Shown: in pieces, positions 18,377 to 27,443 of the stretch
How positions within the stretch are numbered: the stretch's first letter is position 1
How the letters are laid out: each line of letters starts with the position of its first letter
Source of the DNA: Ensifer sp. LC11
Lineage (GTDB): Bacteria; Pseudomonadota; Alphaproteobacteria; Rhizobiales; Rhizobiaceae
Reading direction: 5' to 3'
NCBI RefSeq assembly: GCF_001695835.1
Contig: NZ_MBSO01000021.1
Coordinates: 1-64,000, forward strand
DNA: 64,000 bases
Notes under the pieces: generated by a model
Databases searched by the model: none
Seen by the model: only the letters and a program-made list of their open reading frames with translations
Told to the model about the DNA's origin: nothing
Translations under genes and position numbers: made by a program

Positions 18377-18394
18377 GTTCGAATCTTTTCAAGG
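18377..18394 (+). repeat. Left copy of an 18-bp direct repeat flanking the phosphonate module
   Basis: GTTCGAATCTTTTCAAGG occurs here and identically at 25874-25891 in the same orientation, 7.5 kb apart. The copies lie just outside the phosphonate gene block, each in degenerate non-coding DNA. The two sites also share GAG and GA shortly after the core. Confidence 0.6.
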
Positions 18395-18498
18395 TGAGGG
18401 AGAGAAAACGTCCGCGAAACAGGCTTTCGGTCATCGGGGGTGAGTTGGCGTTACTACCAGAGAGCTCGTCACTCGACTGGTATGGCTCCCGGGAACTT

Positions 18499-18689
18499 CT
18501 ACGAACCGCCGAGGACTTCTGAGTGTGGCCGGTACAGCCGGACTATGTAGTTCCAGCCGGCCTCGATCGGAAGGCCGTTGGGTATTTTGCCGTCGCAGCC
18601 GCCGAATTTTACGTCGAGCCGACGGCCGAGTGCCGACTTCTGCGCGGTGACGTTGTTGATGGAGTAGGCATTGAGGTCGGTGGGCGACG
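18499..18689 (-). pseudogene. C-terminal remnant of a DUF1254/DUF1214 protein (copy B)
   Basis: Reading LNAYSINNVTAQKSA, then FGGCDGKIPNGLPIEAGWNY and IVRLYRPHSEVL. This is the characteristic C-terminal DUF1214 end. Only about 60 residues remain, without an N-terminal domain, directly after a second, different DUF1214 tail. It is debris rather than a functional gene. Confidence 0.6.
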
Positions 18690-18937
18690 TCATTCCTTCG
18701 CTTGTTTCGACAGCTGCGGCTGCTTCCACGAGCCGTCGAGCGCTTCAGACTTCGGCCACTAGAGTCGCATGGCCAGGATAATGGGCCCCTCCGGTGCGGG
18801 CAGCCAGTTCACTTCCTTCTCCCCGCCCGGCGAGTCGTGCTGTACGAAGAGCGTGAGACCGCCGTCGGCGTCCTGTTTTAAGTTCGGCAGCATCGACGAG
18901 TTAACGAGGTAGCGGTTGATCGGGTTGTCGTAGAGCA
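18690..18937 (-). pseudogene. C-terminal remnant of a DUF1254/DUF1214 protein (copy A) with nonsense codon
   Basis: LYDNPINRYLVNSSMLPNLK, then DADGGLTLFVQHDSPGGEKE and NWLPAPEG, leads to MRL-stop-WPKSEALDGSW. The stop is TAG at 18759-18761, where the family has a tyrosine. The natural end is at 18690. Its 5' side is fused in frame to a peptide-transporter permease fragment near 18938, so the original N-terminal half is gone. Confidence 0.7.
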
Positions 18938-19400
18938 GACTCATCGCGTCGACAAACCGCATGATCGCCTCGTCGAAACGACCGCCCAGGTACCCGGCGA
19001 GTACGCCAAGAATGCCGCCAATCACGAGAGCGATTGCTACTCCGCAAAAGGATACCATCGGGGCAATTCGCTCCCCTCGAGGATGCGGCTAAAATAGTCA
19101 CGCCCGATCTGGTCGGTGCCCATCAGGAATTCCGACGACGGCGGCATGAGCGGGGCGCCGACGAGAGCACTGGCGTCGTACGGCGCGATCAGCGGGCTCA
19201 GGGCGCCGAGCAACAGATGCATGACAACGACGATGACGATAGCTCTTGCGAACGCGTGGATCGAGGACGAGGACGGCAAGATCGGCCACAAGATTTGCGG
19301 CGATCACTGTGAGAGCGGCAAGAAAGGCGATTGCCTGAATGGTCGGAATTTCGCGCTGGGAGATCGCCCGCAGCAACTCGCCACCGGCGCGGCTTCAATC
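18938..19400 (-). pseudogene. Fragments of a DppB/DppC-type peptide ABC permease pair
   Basis: About 19254-19400 encodes the end of a DppB-like permease (REIPTIQAIAFLAALTVIAA then NLVADLAVLVLDPRVR). Below it, in shifted frames, comes a DppC-like start (LSPLIAPYDASALVGAPLMP, FLMGTDQIGRDYFSRILEG). This continues after a frameshift as VAIALVIGGILGVLAGYLGG and RFDEAIMRFVDAMS. Both genes are truncated and frameshifted. The DppC piece joins a DUF1214 tail in frame. Confidence 0.7.
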
Positions 19401-19480
19401 CGCGCCCGTCGTCTCTACCGAGGTCTGGCCAAAGGAGTCCGCAGGATTGAAGCCGCGCGTCAAGCGCCGCAGTGGCAGCA

Positions 19481-20347
19481 TCACAGCACGGCTTCCAGAA
19501 AAGCGTTGATCTTGCGTGACGAGCGTCGTTCCTGGAGGCAGGCCAGCCGATATTCGGTTCTCACGGCGCAATCGGCGATGCGAATGGTTTTCAGGCGGGA
19601 ATGGGAGACAAACTCAAAATCGGCGACGACGCCAATACCAAGCCCTCGCTCGACAGCCTTCCACACCCCTTCTCGACTGCCAATTTCCAGGAACGGGCTC
19701 AAAGCTATGCCGGCACTCTCAGCAATTGTCTCCAGAGCTCGGCGCGTCGTTGACCCTTGTTCGCGAAGAATGAGCGGCTGCCCTTCGATCTCCCTGATGC
19801 TGATCGCGTCTCGACCATACCAAGGATGATCGCAGTTCACGAAGACGACGACCTCATGCGTACTGAAGGGCACGGTGTGTACTCTGGGGTCGTCAACCAG
19901 GTGGGCCAGGATCGCGACATCGGCTTCGAGATTGAGGATCCGGGAGAGCGTGAGATCGGAGTTGCCCAGCAGCATGCTGACCTTGAAGAGGGGGTAACGC
20001 GCCACAAAACGTGCGATCATTTCGGTTGCGTGGAATGGACCGACGGCAGCGATCTGCAGTTGCCCGGTCGTCAGGTGACCGCTGCTGGATAGAAGGTCTT
20101 CCGCTTCTTCGTGCAGCTTCAAGATGCGCGTGCTTATCTCGTAAAGGGCACGCCCGGTTTCCGAAAGTTCGACGCGACGGCCCTGCCGAAGAAACAGTTC
20201 CACTCCGTAGCGCTCTTCAAGCTCCCTGACCTGTGTCGTCACCGTCGGTTGGCTCACGCGCAGCGCGTTTGCTGCGGCTGTGAAACCGCGATGTTCGGCC
20301 ACCGCATGAAATGACCGAAGATGGGTAAAAACGATGGCCACGACCAT
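19481..20347 (-). CDS. LysR-family regulator divergent from the phosphonate genes
   Basis: 288 residues from the ATG at 20347 (MVVAIVFTHLRSFHAVAEHR), placed so that the helix-turn-helix (GFTAAANALRVSQPTVTTQV) sits at the usual N-terminal position. The effector domain follows (LQIAAVGPFHATEMIARFVA, RYPLFKVSMLLGNS, GLGIGVVADFEF). Similar LysR proteins accompany aminoethylphosphonate pathways. Divergence from the dehydrogenase-phnA-phnY-MFS operon makes it the probable activator. The inducer is likely a phosphonate (inference). Confidence 0.88.
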   Translation of the reverse strand: MVVAIVFTHLRSFHAVAEHRGFTAAANALRVSQPTVTTQVRELEERYGVELFLRQGRRVELSETGRALYEISTRILKLHEEAEDLLSSSGHLTTGQLQIAAVGPFHATEMIARFVARYPLFKVSMLLGNSDLTLSRILNLEADVAILAHLVDDPRVHTVPFSTHEVVVFVNCDHPWYGRDAISIREIEGQPLILREQGSTTRRALETIAESAGIALSPFLEIGSREGVWKAVERGLGIGVVADFEFVSHSRLKTIRIADCAVRTEYRLACLQERRSSRKINAFLEAVL

Positions 20348-20496
20348 GCTCCTACAAACTGAGGCAGGCCACCATGCTGTGCGCACCGCTCGCTGTCCAT
20401 AGGTTTTCTATATGAATAAGCAATAAACTATCAATTGGACAAATGTGACGCACGGCGCGCTTAATACCGTCCGAAGACGAAATTCGGAGGAAAGCG
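20348..20496. promoter_or_regulatory. Divergent control region of LysR regulator and phosphonate operon
   Basis: 149 bp, distinctly AT-rich around 20400-20445. It contains CATA (20398-20401) and TATG (20411-20414) as an inverted repeat, and ATAG-N5-CTAT at 20399-20411. Both resemble the dyads bound by LysR proteins. The ribosome site TTCGGAGGAAAG precedes the dehydrogenase ATG. No convincing -35/-10 pair could be fixed. Confidence 0.4.
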
Positions 20497-21603
20497 ATGT
20501 CGCAATCGTGGAAATACGCCAACCCGGTCAACGTCACCTTTGGCGCGGGATCCATATCCAGAATCGGCGAGAAGGTTGCAGGCCGCAGCTACTGCCTGCT
20601 GACATACAATGATCACCCGGCTTTCGATGCGTTGGTGGACCGCGTCTCCAAGGAAGCCGGCCGACCATCGGTTGTGGTACGCGACGTCGAGCCCAATCCG
20701 AGCTTTCAGGGCCTTCGCGCCGCATGCGCCGCGTTCGCTGCGACTGCGGAGGTTCCGCAGGTGATCGTGGCAATCGGCGGCGGCTCCGTGATCGATACGG
20801 CAAAGGTCCTGGCCGCTTCGGGTAAGGATTTTGCACGCGTCCAAGCCTATCTTCAGGGCCGCGCTGGCGCCGACACCCTTCTTAATCTGCCGATCATCGC
20901 GGTTCCGACCACGTCCGGCACTGGGAGCGAGGTGACGTGTTGGGCCACGGTGTGGGACACCGACGCGAAGAAGAAATATTCGCTCGCCCACGAAAGCCTT
21001 TATCCCGAACATGCGATGCTTGATCCGGAACTCACGCTTGGCATCCCCCGTGCGCTCACGCTGAGCACGGGTCTCGACGCTTTGTCACATGCGCTTGAAA
21101 GCATCTGGAACGTGAATGCCAATCCGGTCTCATCAAACCACGCCGTTTTCGCGGCGCGTGAGATCATGGTGGTTCTGCCCCACTTGCTGGAACGTCTCGA
21201 CGATCTCGATCTCAGGTCACGTATGTCCCGGGCAAGCCTTCTTGCAGGTCTTGCGTTCTCGAACACCAAGACGGCGCTGGCACACTCGCTTTCATATTAC
21301 CTCACGCTTCACCACGGCACGGTTCATGGGATCGCGTGTTCATTCACGCTGCCGGCGATCCTGCGCAGCGTGATCGGGAAAGACGCGGCCTGTGATGCGG
21401 CACTCATGCAAATCTTTGGAGAAGATCTCGTTCGTGGCGCAAATGATCTCGACGCCTTTTTAGCGGGCCTTGGCGTGTCCACCCAGGCGACGGACTACGG
21501 CGTGACCCAAGACAACTGGCTGAGCGCTATCAACGACGCACTTCTGGGCGAGCGCGGCCGCAACTTCATCGGCAGCCGCGACGCAATCCTCGCCGCAGCA
21601 TAA
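20497..21603 (+). CDS. Iron-containing alcohol dehydrogenase, phosphonoacetaldehyde reductase-like
   Basis: 368 residues. The NAD-binding motif GGGSVIDTAK (about residues 91-100) and a histidine set in LDALSHALE and HHGTVHG mark a group III iron-dependent alcohol dehydrogenase. Relatives next to phosphonate genes act on phosphonoacetaldehyde / 2-hydroxyethylphosphonate. Here it occupies the place where the aminotransferase PhnW usually stands, directly before phnA and phnY. The likely reaction is oxidation of 2-hydroxyethylphosphonate to phosphonoacetaldehyde (inference from context). Confidence 0.75.
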   Translation: MSQSWKYANPVNVTFGAGSISRIGEKVAGRSYCLLTYNDHPAFDALVDRVSKEAGRPSVVVRDVEPNPSFQGLRAACAAFAATAEVPQVIVAIGGGSVIDTAKVLAASGKDFARVQAYLQGRAGADTLLNLPIIAVPTTSGTGSEVTCWATVWDTDAKKKYSLAHESLYPEHAMLDPELTLGIPRALTLSTGLDALSHALESIWNVNANPVSSNHAVFAAREIMVVLPHLLERLDDLDLRSRMSRASLLAGLAFSNTKTALAHSLSYYLTLHHGTVHGIACSFTLPAILRSVIGKDAACDAALMQIFGEDLVRGANDLDAFLAGLGVSTQATDYGVTQDNWLSAINDALLGERGRNFIGSRDAILAAA

Positions 21604-21613
21604 GGGAACCATC

Positions 21614-22864
21614 ATGAACACCTACGTCAATTTCGATGCCGAGGTCGTCGCGAACGGTCGCAGCTACAAGCGACCCGACAGGCCTGTGGTGGTGATCTGC
21701 ATCGACGGGTCGGAACCGGGCTACATCGAACAGGCGATCGAGAAGGGGCTGGCGCCGAACCTCGATCGGGTGATGAAGTCCGGTGCAAACACGAGCGCTC
21801 TGTCGGTAATCCCGAGCTTCACCAATCCCAACAACATCTCGATCATTACCGGTCGCCCTCCGGCCGTTCATGGCATCGCCGGCAATTACTTTTACGATCG
21901 GGAGAGTGGCGAAGAGGTCATGATGAACGATGCGCGCTTCTTGCGCGCGCCGACCATTCTTGCCGAATTCCAGAAGGCGGGCCTTAAGGTCGCGATGGTA
22001 ACCGCCAAGGACAAGCTACGCACGCTGCTCGGCAAGGGACTCGATTTCACCAAGGGAACCGCCATCGCCTTTTCTTCCGAAAAGGCGGACAAGGCGACCG
22101 TTACTGAGAACGGCATCGCAGATGTCCTCGATTTCGTCGGTCTACCCTTGCCGGAGGTCTACTCGGCCGATCTCTCCGAATTCGTCTTTGCCGCAGGCGT
22201 CAAGCTGCTTAAGACGTTCAAACCGGACCTGATGTATCTGTCAACGACTGACTATGTGCAGCACAAGGCGGCACCAGGTTCCAAGGTCGCCAACGACTTT
22301 TATCAGATGTTCGATCGATATGTTGGCGAACTCGACAGCGCCGGCTGCACACTGGTCATGACGGCCGACCACGGCATGAATGACAAGCACCTGAAGAATG
22401 GCGAACCGGATGTCATCTACCTTCAGGAGATACTCGACGCGCGTTATGGCGCAGGTGCCACTCGCGTCATCCTGCCGATTACCGATCCTTACGTTGCCCA
22501 TCACGGCGCGCTTGGGTCCTTCGCCACCGTTTACGCCGAAGAGAACGATCACGAAGATATCATCGATTTTCTGAATGGGATCGAGGGAATAGACGTCGCC
22601 GTTTCGGCGGATGAAGCCTGCGAACGGTTTGAGCTGCCAGCTGACCGGATCGGTGATGTCGTGGTGCTGTCTTCCCGCCACAAGGTACTCGGAACGGCAA
22701 GGGCACGCCACGATCTTTCCGGTCTGACCGAACCGCTTCGTTCGCACGGCGGTCTCACCGAGCAAAGGGTCCCTTTGATTGCCAACCGCAAGATCGAGGT
22801 TCCCGGCGGACGGATTCTCCGCAATTTCGACGTCTTCGACGTCGCGCTCAATCTGGTGCGCTGA
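21614..22864 (+). CDS. phnA: Phosphonoacetate hydrolase PhnA
   Basis: 416 residues, alkaline-phosphatase superfamily. The metal and nucleophile sites are visible: CIDGSEP near residue 31, the nucleophile Thr70 in PSFTNPNN, the TTDYVQHKA segment, and TADHGMND. It splits the carbon-phosphorus bond of phosphonoacetate to acetate and phosphate, using two divalent metals in the cytoplasm. Length and motif order fit the family characterised in Sinorhizobium. It lies ten bases after the dehydrogenase and four before phnY. Confidence 0.9.
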   Translation: MNTYVNFDAEVVANGRSYKRPDRPVVVICIDGSEPGYIEQAIEKGLAPNLDRVMKSGANTSALSVIPSFTNPNNISIITGRPPAVHGIAGNYFYDRESGEEVMMNDARFLRAPTILAEFQKAGLKVAMVTAKDKLRTLLGKGLDFTKGTAIAFSSEKADKATVTENGIADVLDFVGLPLPEVYSADLSEFVFAAGVKLLKTFKPDLMYLSTTDYVQHKAAPGSKVANDFYQMFDRYVGELDSAGCTLVMTADHGMNDKHLKNGEPDVIYLQEILDARYGAGATRVILPITDPYVAHHGALGSFATVYAEENDHEDIIDFLNGIEGIDVAVSADEACERFELPADRIGDVVVLSSRHKVLGTARARHDLSGLTEPLRSHGGLTEQRVPLIANRKIEVPGGRILRNFDVFDVALNLVR

Positions 22865-22867
22865 ACC

Positions 22868-24316
22868 ATGGATACCAACATCACACTCTCTCCTCGTCGC
22901 GAGGCTATGCGGATCGCTGGCAAGCTGGTCGATACGGATGATCGCATCGAGGTGCTCAACCCCTATGACAATTCGGTTGTCGGAACGGTGCCTGCCGCCC
23001 GTGCGGAACACGTTCGCGACGCCTTCGCCAAGGCACGGGCGTTCAAGCCCAAGCTGACACGTTACGAGCGCCAGACGATCTTGCAGCGAGCGGCCGAATT
23101 GCTGCGCGACCGAAAAGAGGACTTCGCACGCCTCATCACAGCGGAAGCCGGCCTTTGCTGGAAGGACTCACTCTACGAGGCAAGCCGCGCCTACGATGTC
23201 TGGTCCTTCGCCGCGCAGCTTTCGATCAAGGATGACGGAGAAATCTACTCCTGCGACATCTCGCCGAACGGCAAAAACCGGAAGATTTATACGACCAGGT
23301 TGCCGCTGCTCGGTGTCATCTCCGCGATCACACCTTTCAATCATCCACTCAATATGGTGAGCCACAAGATCGCGCCCGCCATCGCGACGAACAACAGGGT
23401 GGTGCTGAAGCCGACCGAACTCACGCCGCTGACTGCCTTGGCGCTGGCCGATCTGCTCTACGAAGCCGGGCTGCCGCCCGAAATGCTGTCTGTCGTCACC
23501 GGCAATCCATCGACGATGGGTGATGCGATGATCACCGATCCGGACGCGGACCTTGTGACGTTTACCGGCTCCGTTCGTGTCGGCAAGCATATTGCCTCAA
23601 CCGCCGGCTATAAGCGCGTGGTGCTGGAATTGGGCGGTAATGATCCGTTGATCGTCATGGAAGATGCCGACCTCGACAAGGCGGCGGAACTGGCTGTGAC
23701 TGGCGCCACCAAGAACTCCGGTCAGCGCTGTACTGCCGTCAAACGCATTCTCGTGGTCGAAAGCGTCGCCGATGCCTTTTCCAAGCTGGTCGTCGAGAAG
23801 GCGAAACGGCTCAAATGCGGCAACCCGATGGATCCGGAAACCGATATCGGTACTGTGATCAACGAGCGCTCGGCGGCTTTGTTCGAAACGCGCGTCAAGG
23901 ATGCCGAGCGCTTGGGAGCCGAGGTGCTTCATGGGCCGCCACGGCGAGGAGCCCTCTTTCCACCTGCTGTCGTCGACCGCGTTCCATACGATTGTGAGCT
24001 CGTGCATGAAGAGACCTTCGGTCCGGTCATTCCGATCATCCGTTGCCCGGATGATATCGCCGAGGTCGTCCGCATCTCGAACTCCACCGCCTACGGCCTG
24101 TCGTCCGGCGTCTGCACCAACCGTTTCGATTATATCTCGCACTTCGTCGCCGAGCTCGAGGTCGGCACGGTGAACATCTGGGAAGTACCGGGGTACCGGA
24201 TTGAAATGTCTCCGTTCGGCGGCATCAAGGATTCGGGCCTCGGTTACAAGGAAGGCGTTGTGGAGGCGATGAAGAGCTTCACCAACGTGCGGACTTGGTC
24301 GATGCCATGGGGCTGA
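22868..24316 (+). CDS. phnY: Phosphonoacetaldehyde dehydrogenase PhnY
   Basis: 482 residues, NAD-dependent aldehyde dehydrogenase. The cofactor loop [11 protein letters not shown], the general-base Glu in LELGGNDP and the catalytic Cys288 in [10 protein letters not shown] are all present, with FGPVIPI and [10 protein letters not shown] near the end. It oxidises phosphonoacetaldehyde to phosphonoacetate, the substrate of the preceding phnA. Gene adjacency with phnA makes the assignment firm within this large family. Confidence 0.87.
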   Translation: MDTNITLSPRREAMRIAGKLVDTDDRIEVLNPYDNSVVGTVPAARAEHVRDAFAKARAFKPKLTRYERQTILQRAAELLRDRKEDFARLITAEAGLCWKDSLYEASRAYDVWSFAAQLSIKDDGEIYSCDISPNGKNRKIYTTRLPLLGVISAITPFNHPLNMVSHKIAPAIATNNRVVLKPTELTPLTALALADLLYEAGLPPEMLSVVTGNPSTMGDAMITDPDADLVTFTGSVRVGKHIASTAGYKRVVLELGGNDPLIVMEDADLDKAAELAVTGATKNSGQRCTAVKRILVVESVADAFSKLVVEKAKRLKCGNPMDPETDIGTVINERSAALFETRVKDAERLGAEVLHGPPRRGALFPPAVVDRVPYDCELVHEETFGPVIPIIRCPDDIAEVVRISNSTAYGLSSGVCTNRFDYISHFVAELEVGTVNIWEVPGYRIEMSPFGGIKDSGLGYKEGVVEAMKSFTNVRTWSMPWG

Positions 24317-24443
24317 GGTAGGGCGGATCGGAGCCGCGCCGCGGATTGGCGCGCCGGCTCCGGTTCATCACTCGGTTCATCGGAAAACAGCTGCGGCGAA
24401 GGAGAGGAGCCTTCGCCTGCCACTGAAACCAGGGGAGGTTACC

Positions 24444-25745
24444 ATGAGTTCTATCGACACGTCCCGCTACGCCGTCCACACCGTGGCTGGCAGCGGTTTC
24501 CGTCGGGCGCAGTGGCGAATGCTGCTTGCGGCCATGTTCTGCTACCTGTTTTTCTATACTGGAAGGCAGACCTTTGGGTTTGCCATCCCCGGCATCCAGG
24601 CCGAATTCGGTGTTTCCAAGGAAGCGCTGGGTTGGGTCAGCGCCGCCATGCTCTGGTGCTATGCGATCGGGCAGGCCATCAATGGCAATCTCGGCGACAA
24701 GTTCGGCGGAAGGCGCGTGATGAGCGCCGGCGCCATTCTTTCCTGCGCCATGAACTGGGCAACGAGCTTTGCCGGTGGCGTGCTCAGCCTGGGCATTCTG
24801 TGGGGCGCGAACGGCTACTTCCAGGCGCTGGGCTGGGCGCCCGGCAGTCGACTTCTTTCCAATTGGTGGGGCAGGCACGAACGGGGCAAGGTGTTCGGCT
24901 GCTACGTCTTTGCCGCTGGGCTTGCCTCCGTGCTCTCCTATGTGACCTCGCTGTTGGTCGTACACTATTTGCAGCTCGATTGGCGTTGGATCTTTCGACT
25001 GCCTGTGCTCCTCCTCCTGCTTGGAGGGATTACCTTCTACTTCGTTGCGCGTGAACGGCCGGAGGACCTCGGGTACCGCTCCCCGCACGACGACGCTATC
25101 GACGACGGTGAGGCGGCCAAGGTCGCCGACGATGAGACTTCACTGGAGCGCTACAAAGGTGTCCTCAAGAACTGGCGCCTATTGGTTGGCGGTCTGGCGA
25201 TCGGCTTTCAAAACGCAGCACGATACGGCCTCCTCGTCTGGGTGCCGGTGCATTTTCTTGGCTCCAACTGGGCAAAGGCGAGTGCCGAAACCGCTCTTAT
25301 CGACCCGAAATGGATCAGTGTGGCATTACCGGTCGGCATGGCTATCGGCGCGGCCACCAATGGCTGGGTCTCGGATCGGCTGTTCAACTCGAAGCGCTAC
25401 ATCGCCATCGTACTGTACATGGCGCTGGCGGCCGTAACGTCGCTCTACATGTACACGATTCCGGTTAGCGACATTTACAAAGGCTTGGTTGTCCTCTTTC
25501 TCTGCGGATTCTTCGTATACGGCCCGCAGTCGTCGTTCTGGGCACTGTGCCCCGACCTCGTCGGACACAAGCGTGCCGGTACGGCCATCGGGGTGATGAA
25601 CTTCTTCGCGTATCTGTTTGCGGGGCTCGGCGAACCGCTCATCGGCAGCTATATGGACACCCATGGCGATACATCAGCGGTCTTTCTCATCGTTGCAATT
25701 GCCAGCGCGATTAGCGCGACCGTCGCGCTCTTTATCCGCCGGTGA
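24444..25745 (+). CDS. MFS transporter of the organophosphate:phosphate antiporter type
   Basis: 433 residues with about 12 membrane helices (MLLAAMFCYLFFYTGRQTFG first, FLIVAIASAISATVALFIR last). The YLFFYTGRQ segment and overall arrangement resemble the GlpT/UhpT organophosphate antiporter branch. It follows phnY by 127 bp behind its own ribosome site (GGGGAGG). Context suggests uptake of the phosphonate consumed by this operon, replacing an ABC phosphonate importer. Confidence 0.8.
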   Translation: MSSIDTSRYAVHTVAGSGFRRAQWRMLLAAMFCYLFFYTGRQTFGFAIPGIQAEFGVSKEALGWVSAAMLWCYAIGQAINGNLGDKFGGRRVMSAGAILSCAMNWATSFAGGVLSLGILWGANGYFQALGWAPGSRLLSNWWGRHERGKVFGCYVFAAGLASVLSYVTSLLVVHYLQLDWRWIFRLPVLLLLLGGITFYFVARERPEDLGYRSPHDDAIDDGEAAKVADDETSLERYKGVLKNWRLLVGGLAIGFQNAARYGLLVWVPVHFLGSNWAKASAETALIDPKWISVALPVGMAIGAATNGWVSDRLFNSKRYIAIVLYMALAAVTSLYMYTIPVSDIYKGLVVLFLCGFFVYGPQSSFWALCPDLVGHKRAGTAIGVMNFFAYLFAGLGEPLIGSYMDTHGDTSAVFLIVAIASAISATVALFIRR

Positions 25746-26075
25746 CTGGTTCCTCCCGGCCGGCAGCGATGGATTTGCCGACCGTCATTGCGGCGATGCT
25801 CCAGCATTTAGGGGCATCGCCGCTCTTTTTGTAGGAACGAGTGTTCACCCTACGGCAAATGTCTCGTGTGTTGGTTCGAATCTTTTCAAGGCGAGCGATG
25901 CGGAACCTAAGGTTACTTCGGCGAGTACCTGGGCGGGTTCGAGCTACGGCCCGACCACAGCATGGCCATCTTGGTGCAGTGGCGGCCTCACATGGATTAA
26001 TCCTTGAGACCGAACTGTGGTGATGTGCCTGTTCTTGCTTCGCAAGACATGCAACGGCAAGCGCTGGCAGATCGC
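25746..26075. other. Degenerate spacer with a possible gene-end fragment
   Basis: 330 bp without an intact gene. On the plus strand, about 25907-26006 reads YFGEYLGGFELRPDHSMAIL then VQWRPHMD and a stop, which looks like the C-terminal end of an unidentified protein. The right copy of the 18-bp repeat lies immediately before it. This looks like the edge of an inserted segment. Confidence 0.35.
25874..25891 (+). repeat. Right copy of the 18-bp direct repeat flanking the phosphonate module
   Basis: Identical to 18377-18394 and in the same orientation. It lies 129 bases after the MFS gene, in non-coding DNA. Confidence 0.6.
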
Positions 26076-27431
26076 CTACGCGATAGCTGCCGCCTGGCGA
26101 AGGAAGGCTTGAAACTGTTCCTCGGGAACATACGAGCCGCCAGTAGTCCAAAGAACGTGGGTGCCCTTCGCCATCTTGTCGCGGAGGCCTTGTTCATCCT
26201 GGAACCTTTTGCCCTCCTTGTGGCAGACGAGGAAGTTTGGCCCTGCAAGTGCTGCCGCAGCCGATGGCTCCAACCTCTGGCCCTGGTGAGTCCATGCTGT
26301 CTGAACCAGCCTGAGCAGTTCATCGTCTGCGACGGTGAAGACGCCCGCAAGCATTTCACGCATCACTGTCGCCACAAATGCAGACATCCGGGCGACGGCC
26401 ATGCCATCTGCTTCCGTCTTGTTCGTCAGCCCGACGTCGTAGACCGAGACCAGTTCCTGCGAGCCGGACATCATGTGGACGAGGGCGCACGGCGACTGCA
26501 CGGGTTCGACGAAAAAAGCATGCACGTTGTCTCCGAAGATCGCTTTGGCTCCGAACGCCACACCTCCGGGGGCACCTCCGATGCCGCAAGGCAAATAGAG
26601 GAAGAGTGGACTGTCAGCGTCGACCGTGATCCGGCGTTCGGTGAGCTGCGTCTCCAGCTCCGATGCGGCCGCGCTGTAGCCGAGGAACAGGTGTTTGGAC
26701 TGCTCGTCGTCGACAAAATAGATGGTCGGATCGGCGTCAGCGATCTCGCGGGCGTTTTCCACGGCGATCGTATAGTCGGCTTCGTGCTGAATGACCTCGA
26801 CGCCAAGTTTCCGGAGCCGCTCGACCTTCCACCCCTTGGCATCCGAGGACATGTGGACGGTGGCGTGGAAGCCGAGCGAACGCGCGGCGATCCCGACGCT
26901 CAGGCCCAGATTGCCCGTGCTGCCGACGGCGATGGTGTACTTCGAGAAAAACATCCGAACTTCATCGGTTGCCAGCTTGCGAATGTCGTCGCCGTCGGCA
27001 AGCAGCCCGTTTTCGCGCGCCAGGGTCTCCGCAAACAGGAACACTTCGTAGACACCGCCACGGGCTTTGATCGAGCCGGCGACGGGCAAGTGGCTGTCAG
27101 CTTTGATGAACACGTTTCCGAATTCCCGTCCGTCGTAGCCGAGGGCTTTGCGGAGTTCCTTGAGTTCGACCAGTTCGGAACGGATTGCACCCTCCGAGGA
27201 TTCAAGTTCTGGGAAGCACTTGGCGAGGAGGGGGGCAAGGCGGTGCCAGTTCGTGCGGGCCTGATCAACATCGGCAGTCGAAATCGGCAGGTTCGGAGAG
27301 ACGATCGCCTGCTTTCGGTACCGTGGATTGAGCCAAAGTGTCGGGCGGGCACCAAGGACGTCGTCCCGAGCGGGTTCGGCAGGCAGGATTGCGTTCATCT
27401 CAACTTCCGATGGTTCCGTGGAGCGGGACAT
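26076..27431 (-). CDS. dsdA: D-serine ammonia-lyase (D-serine dehydratase)
   Basis: 451 residues from the ATG at 27431; AAGGG precedes it at eight bases, while an in-frame GTG at 27440 is poorly placed. Fold-type II pyridoxal-phosphate enzyme: the cofactor lysine lies in VAGSIKARGG (about residue 122) and the phosphate loop is AVGSTGNLG. It continues with GIGGAPGGVAFGAK, as in DsdA. It deaminates D-serine to pyruvate and ammonia. It is the last gene of the aap-like transport operon, starting 13 bases after the ATPase gene, so the importer probably serves D-serine or related amino acids. Confidence 0.85.
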   Translation of the reverse strand: MSRSTEPSEVEMNAILPAEPARDDVLGARPTLWLNPRYRKQAIVSPNLPISTADVDQARTNWHRLAPLLAKCFPELESSEGAIRSELVELKELRKALGYDGREFGNVFIKADSHLPVAGSIKARGGVYEVFLFAETLARENGLLADGDDIRKLATDEVRMFFSKYTIAVGSTGNLGLSVGIAARSLGFHATVHMSSDAKGWKVERLRKLGVEVIQHEADYTIAVENAREIADADPTIYFVDDEQSKHLFLGYSAAASELETQLTERRITVDADSPLFLYLPCGIGGAPGGVAFGAKAIFGDNVHAFFVEPVQSPCALVHMMSGSQELVSVYDVGLTNKTEADGMAVARMSAFVATVMREMLAGVFTVADDELLRLVQTAWTHQGQRLEPSAAAALAGPNFLVCHKEGKRFQDEQGLRDKMAKGTHVLWTTGGSYVPEEQFQAFLRQAAAIA

Positions 27432-27443
27432 CTGGCTCACCCT

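Noticed and set aside
18377-18394. GTTCGAATC as a tRNA T-arm and thus an attachment site
   Set aside because: The flanking bases cannot form the T stem or an acceptor end, so I do not call a tRNA or att site; only the direct repeat is kept.
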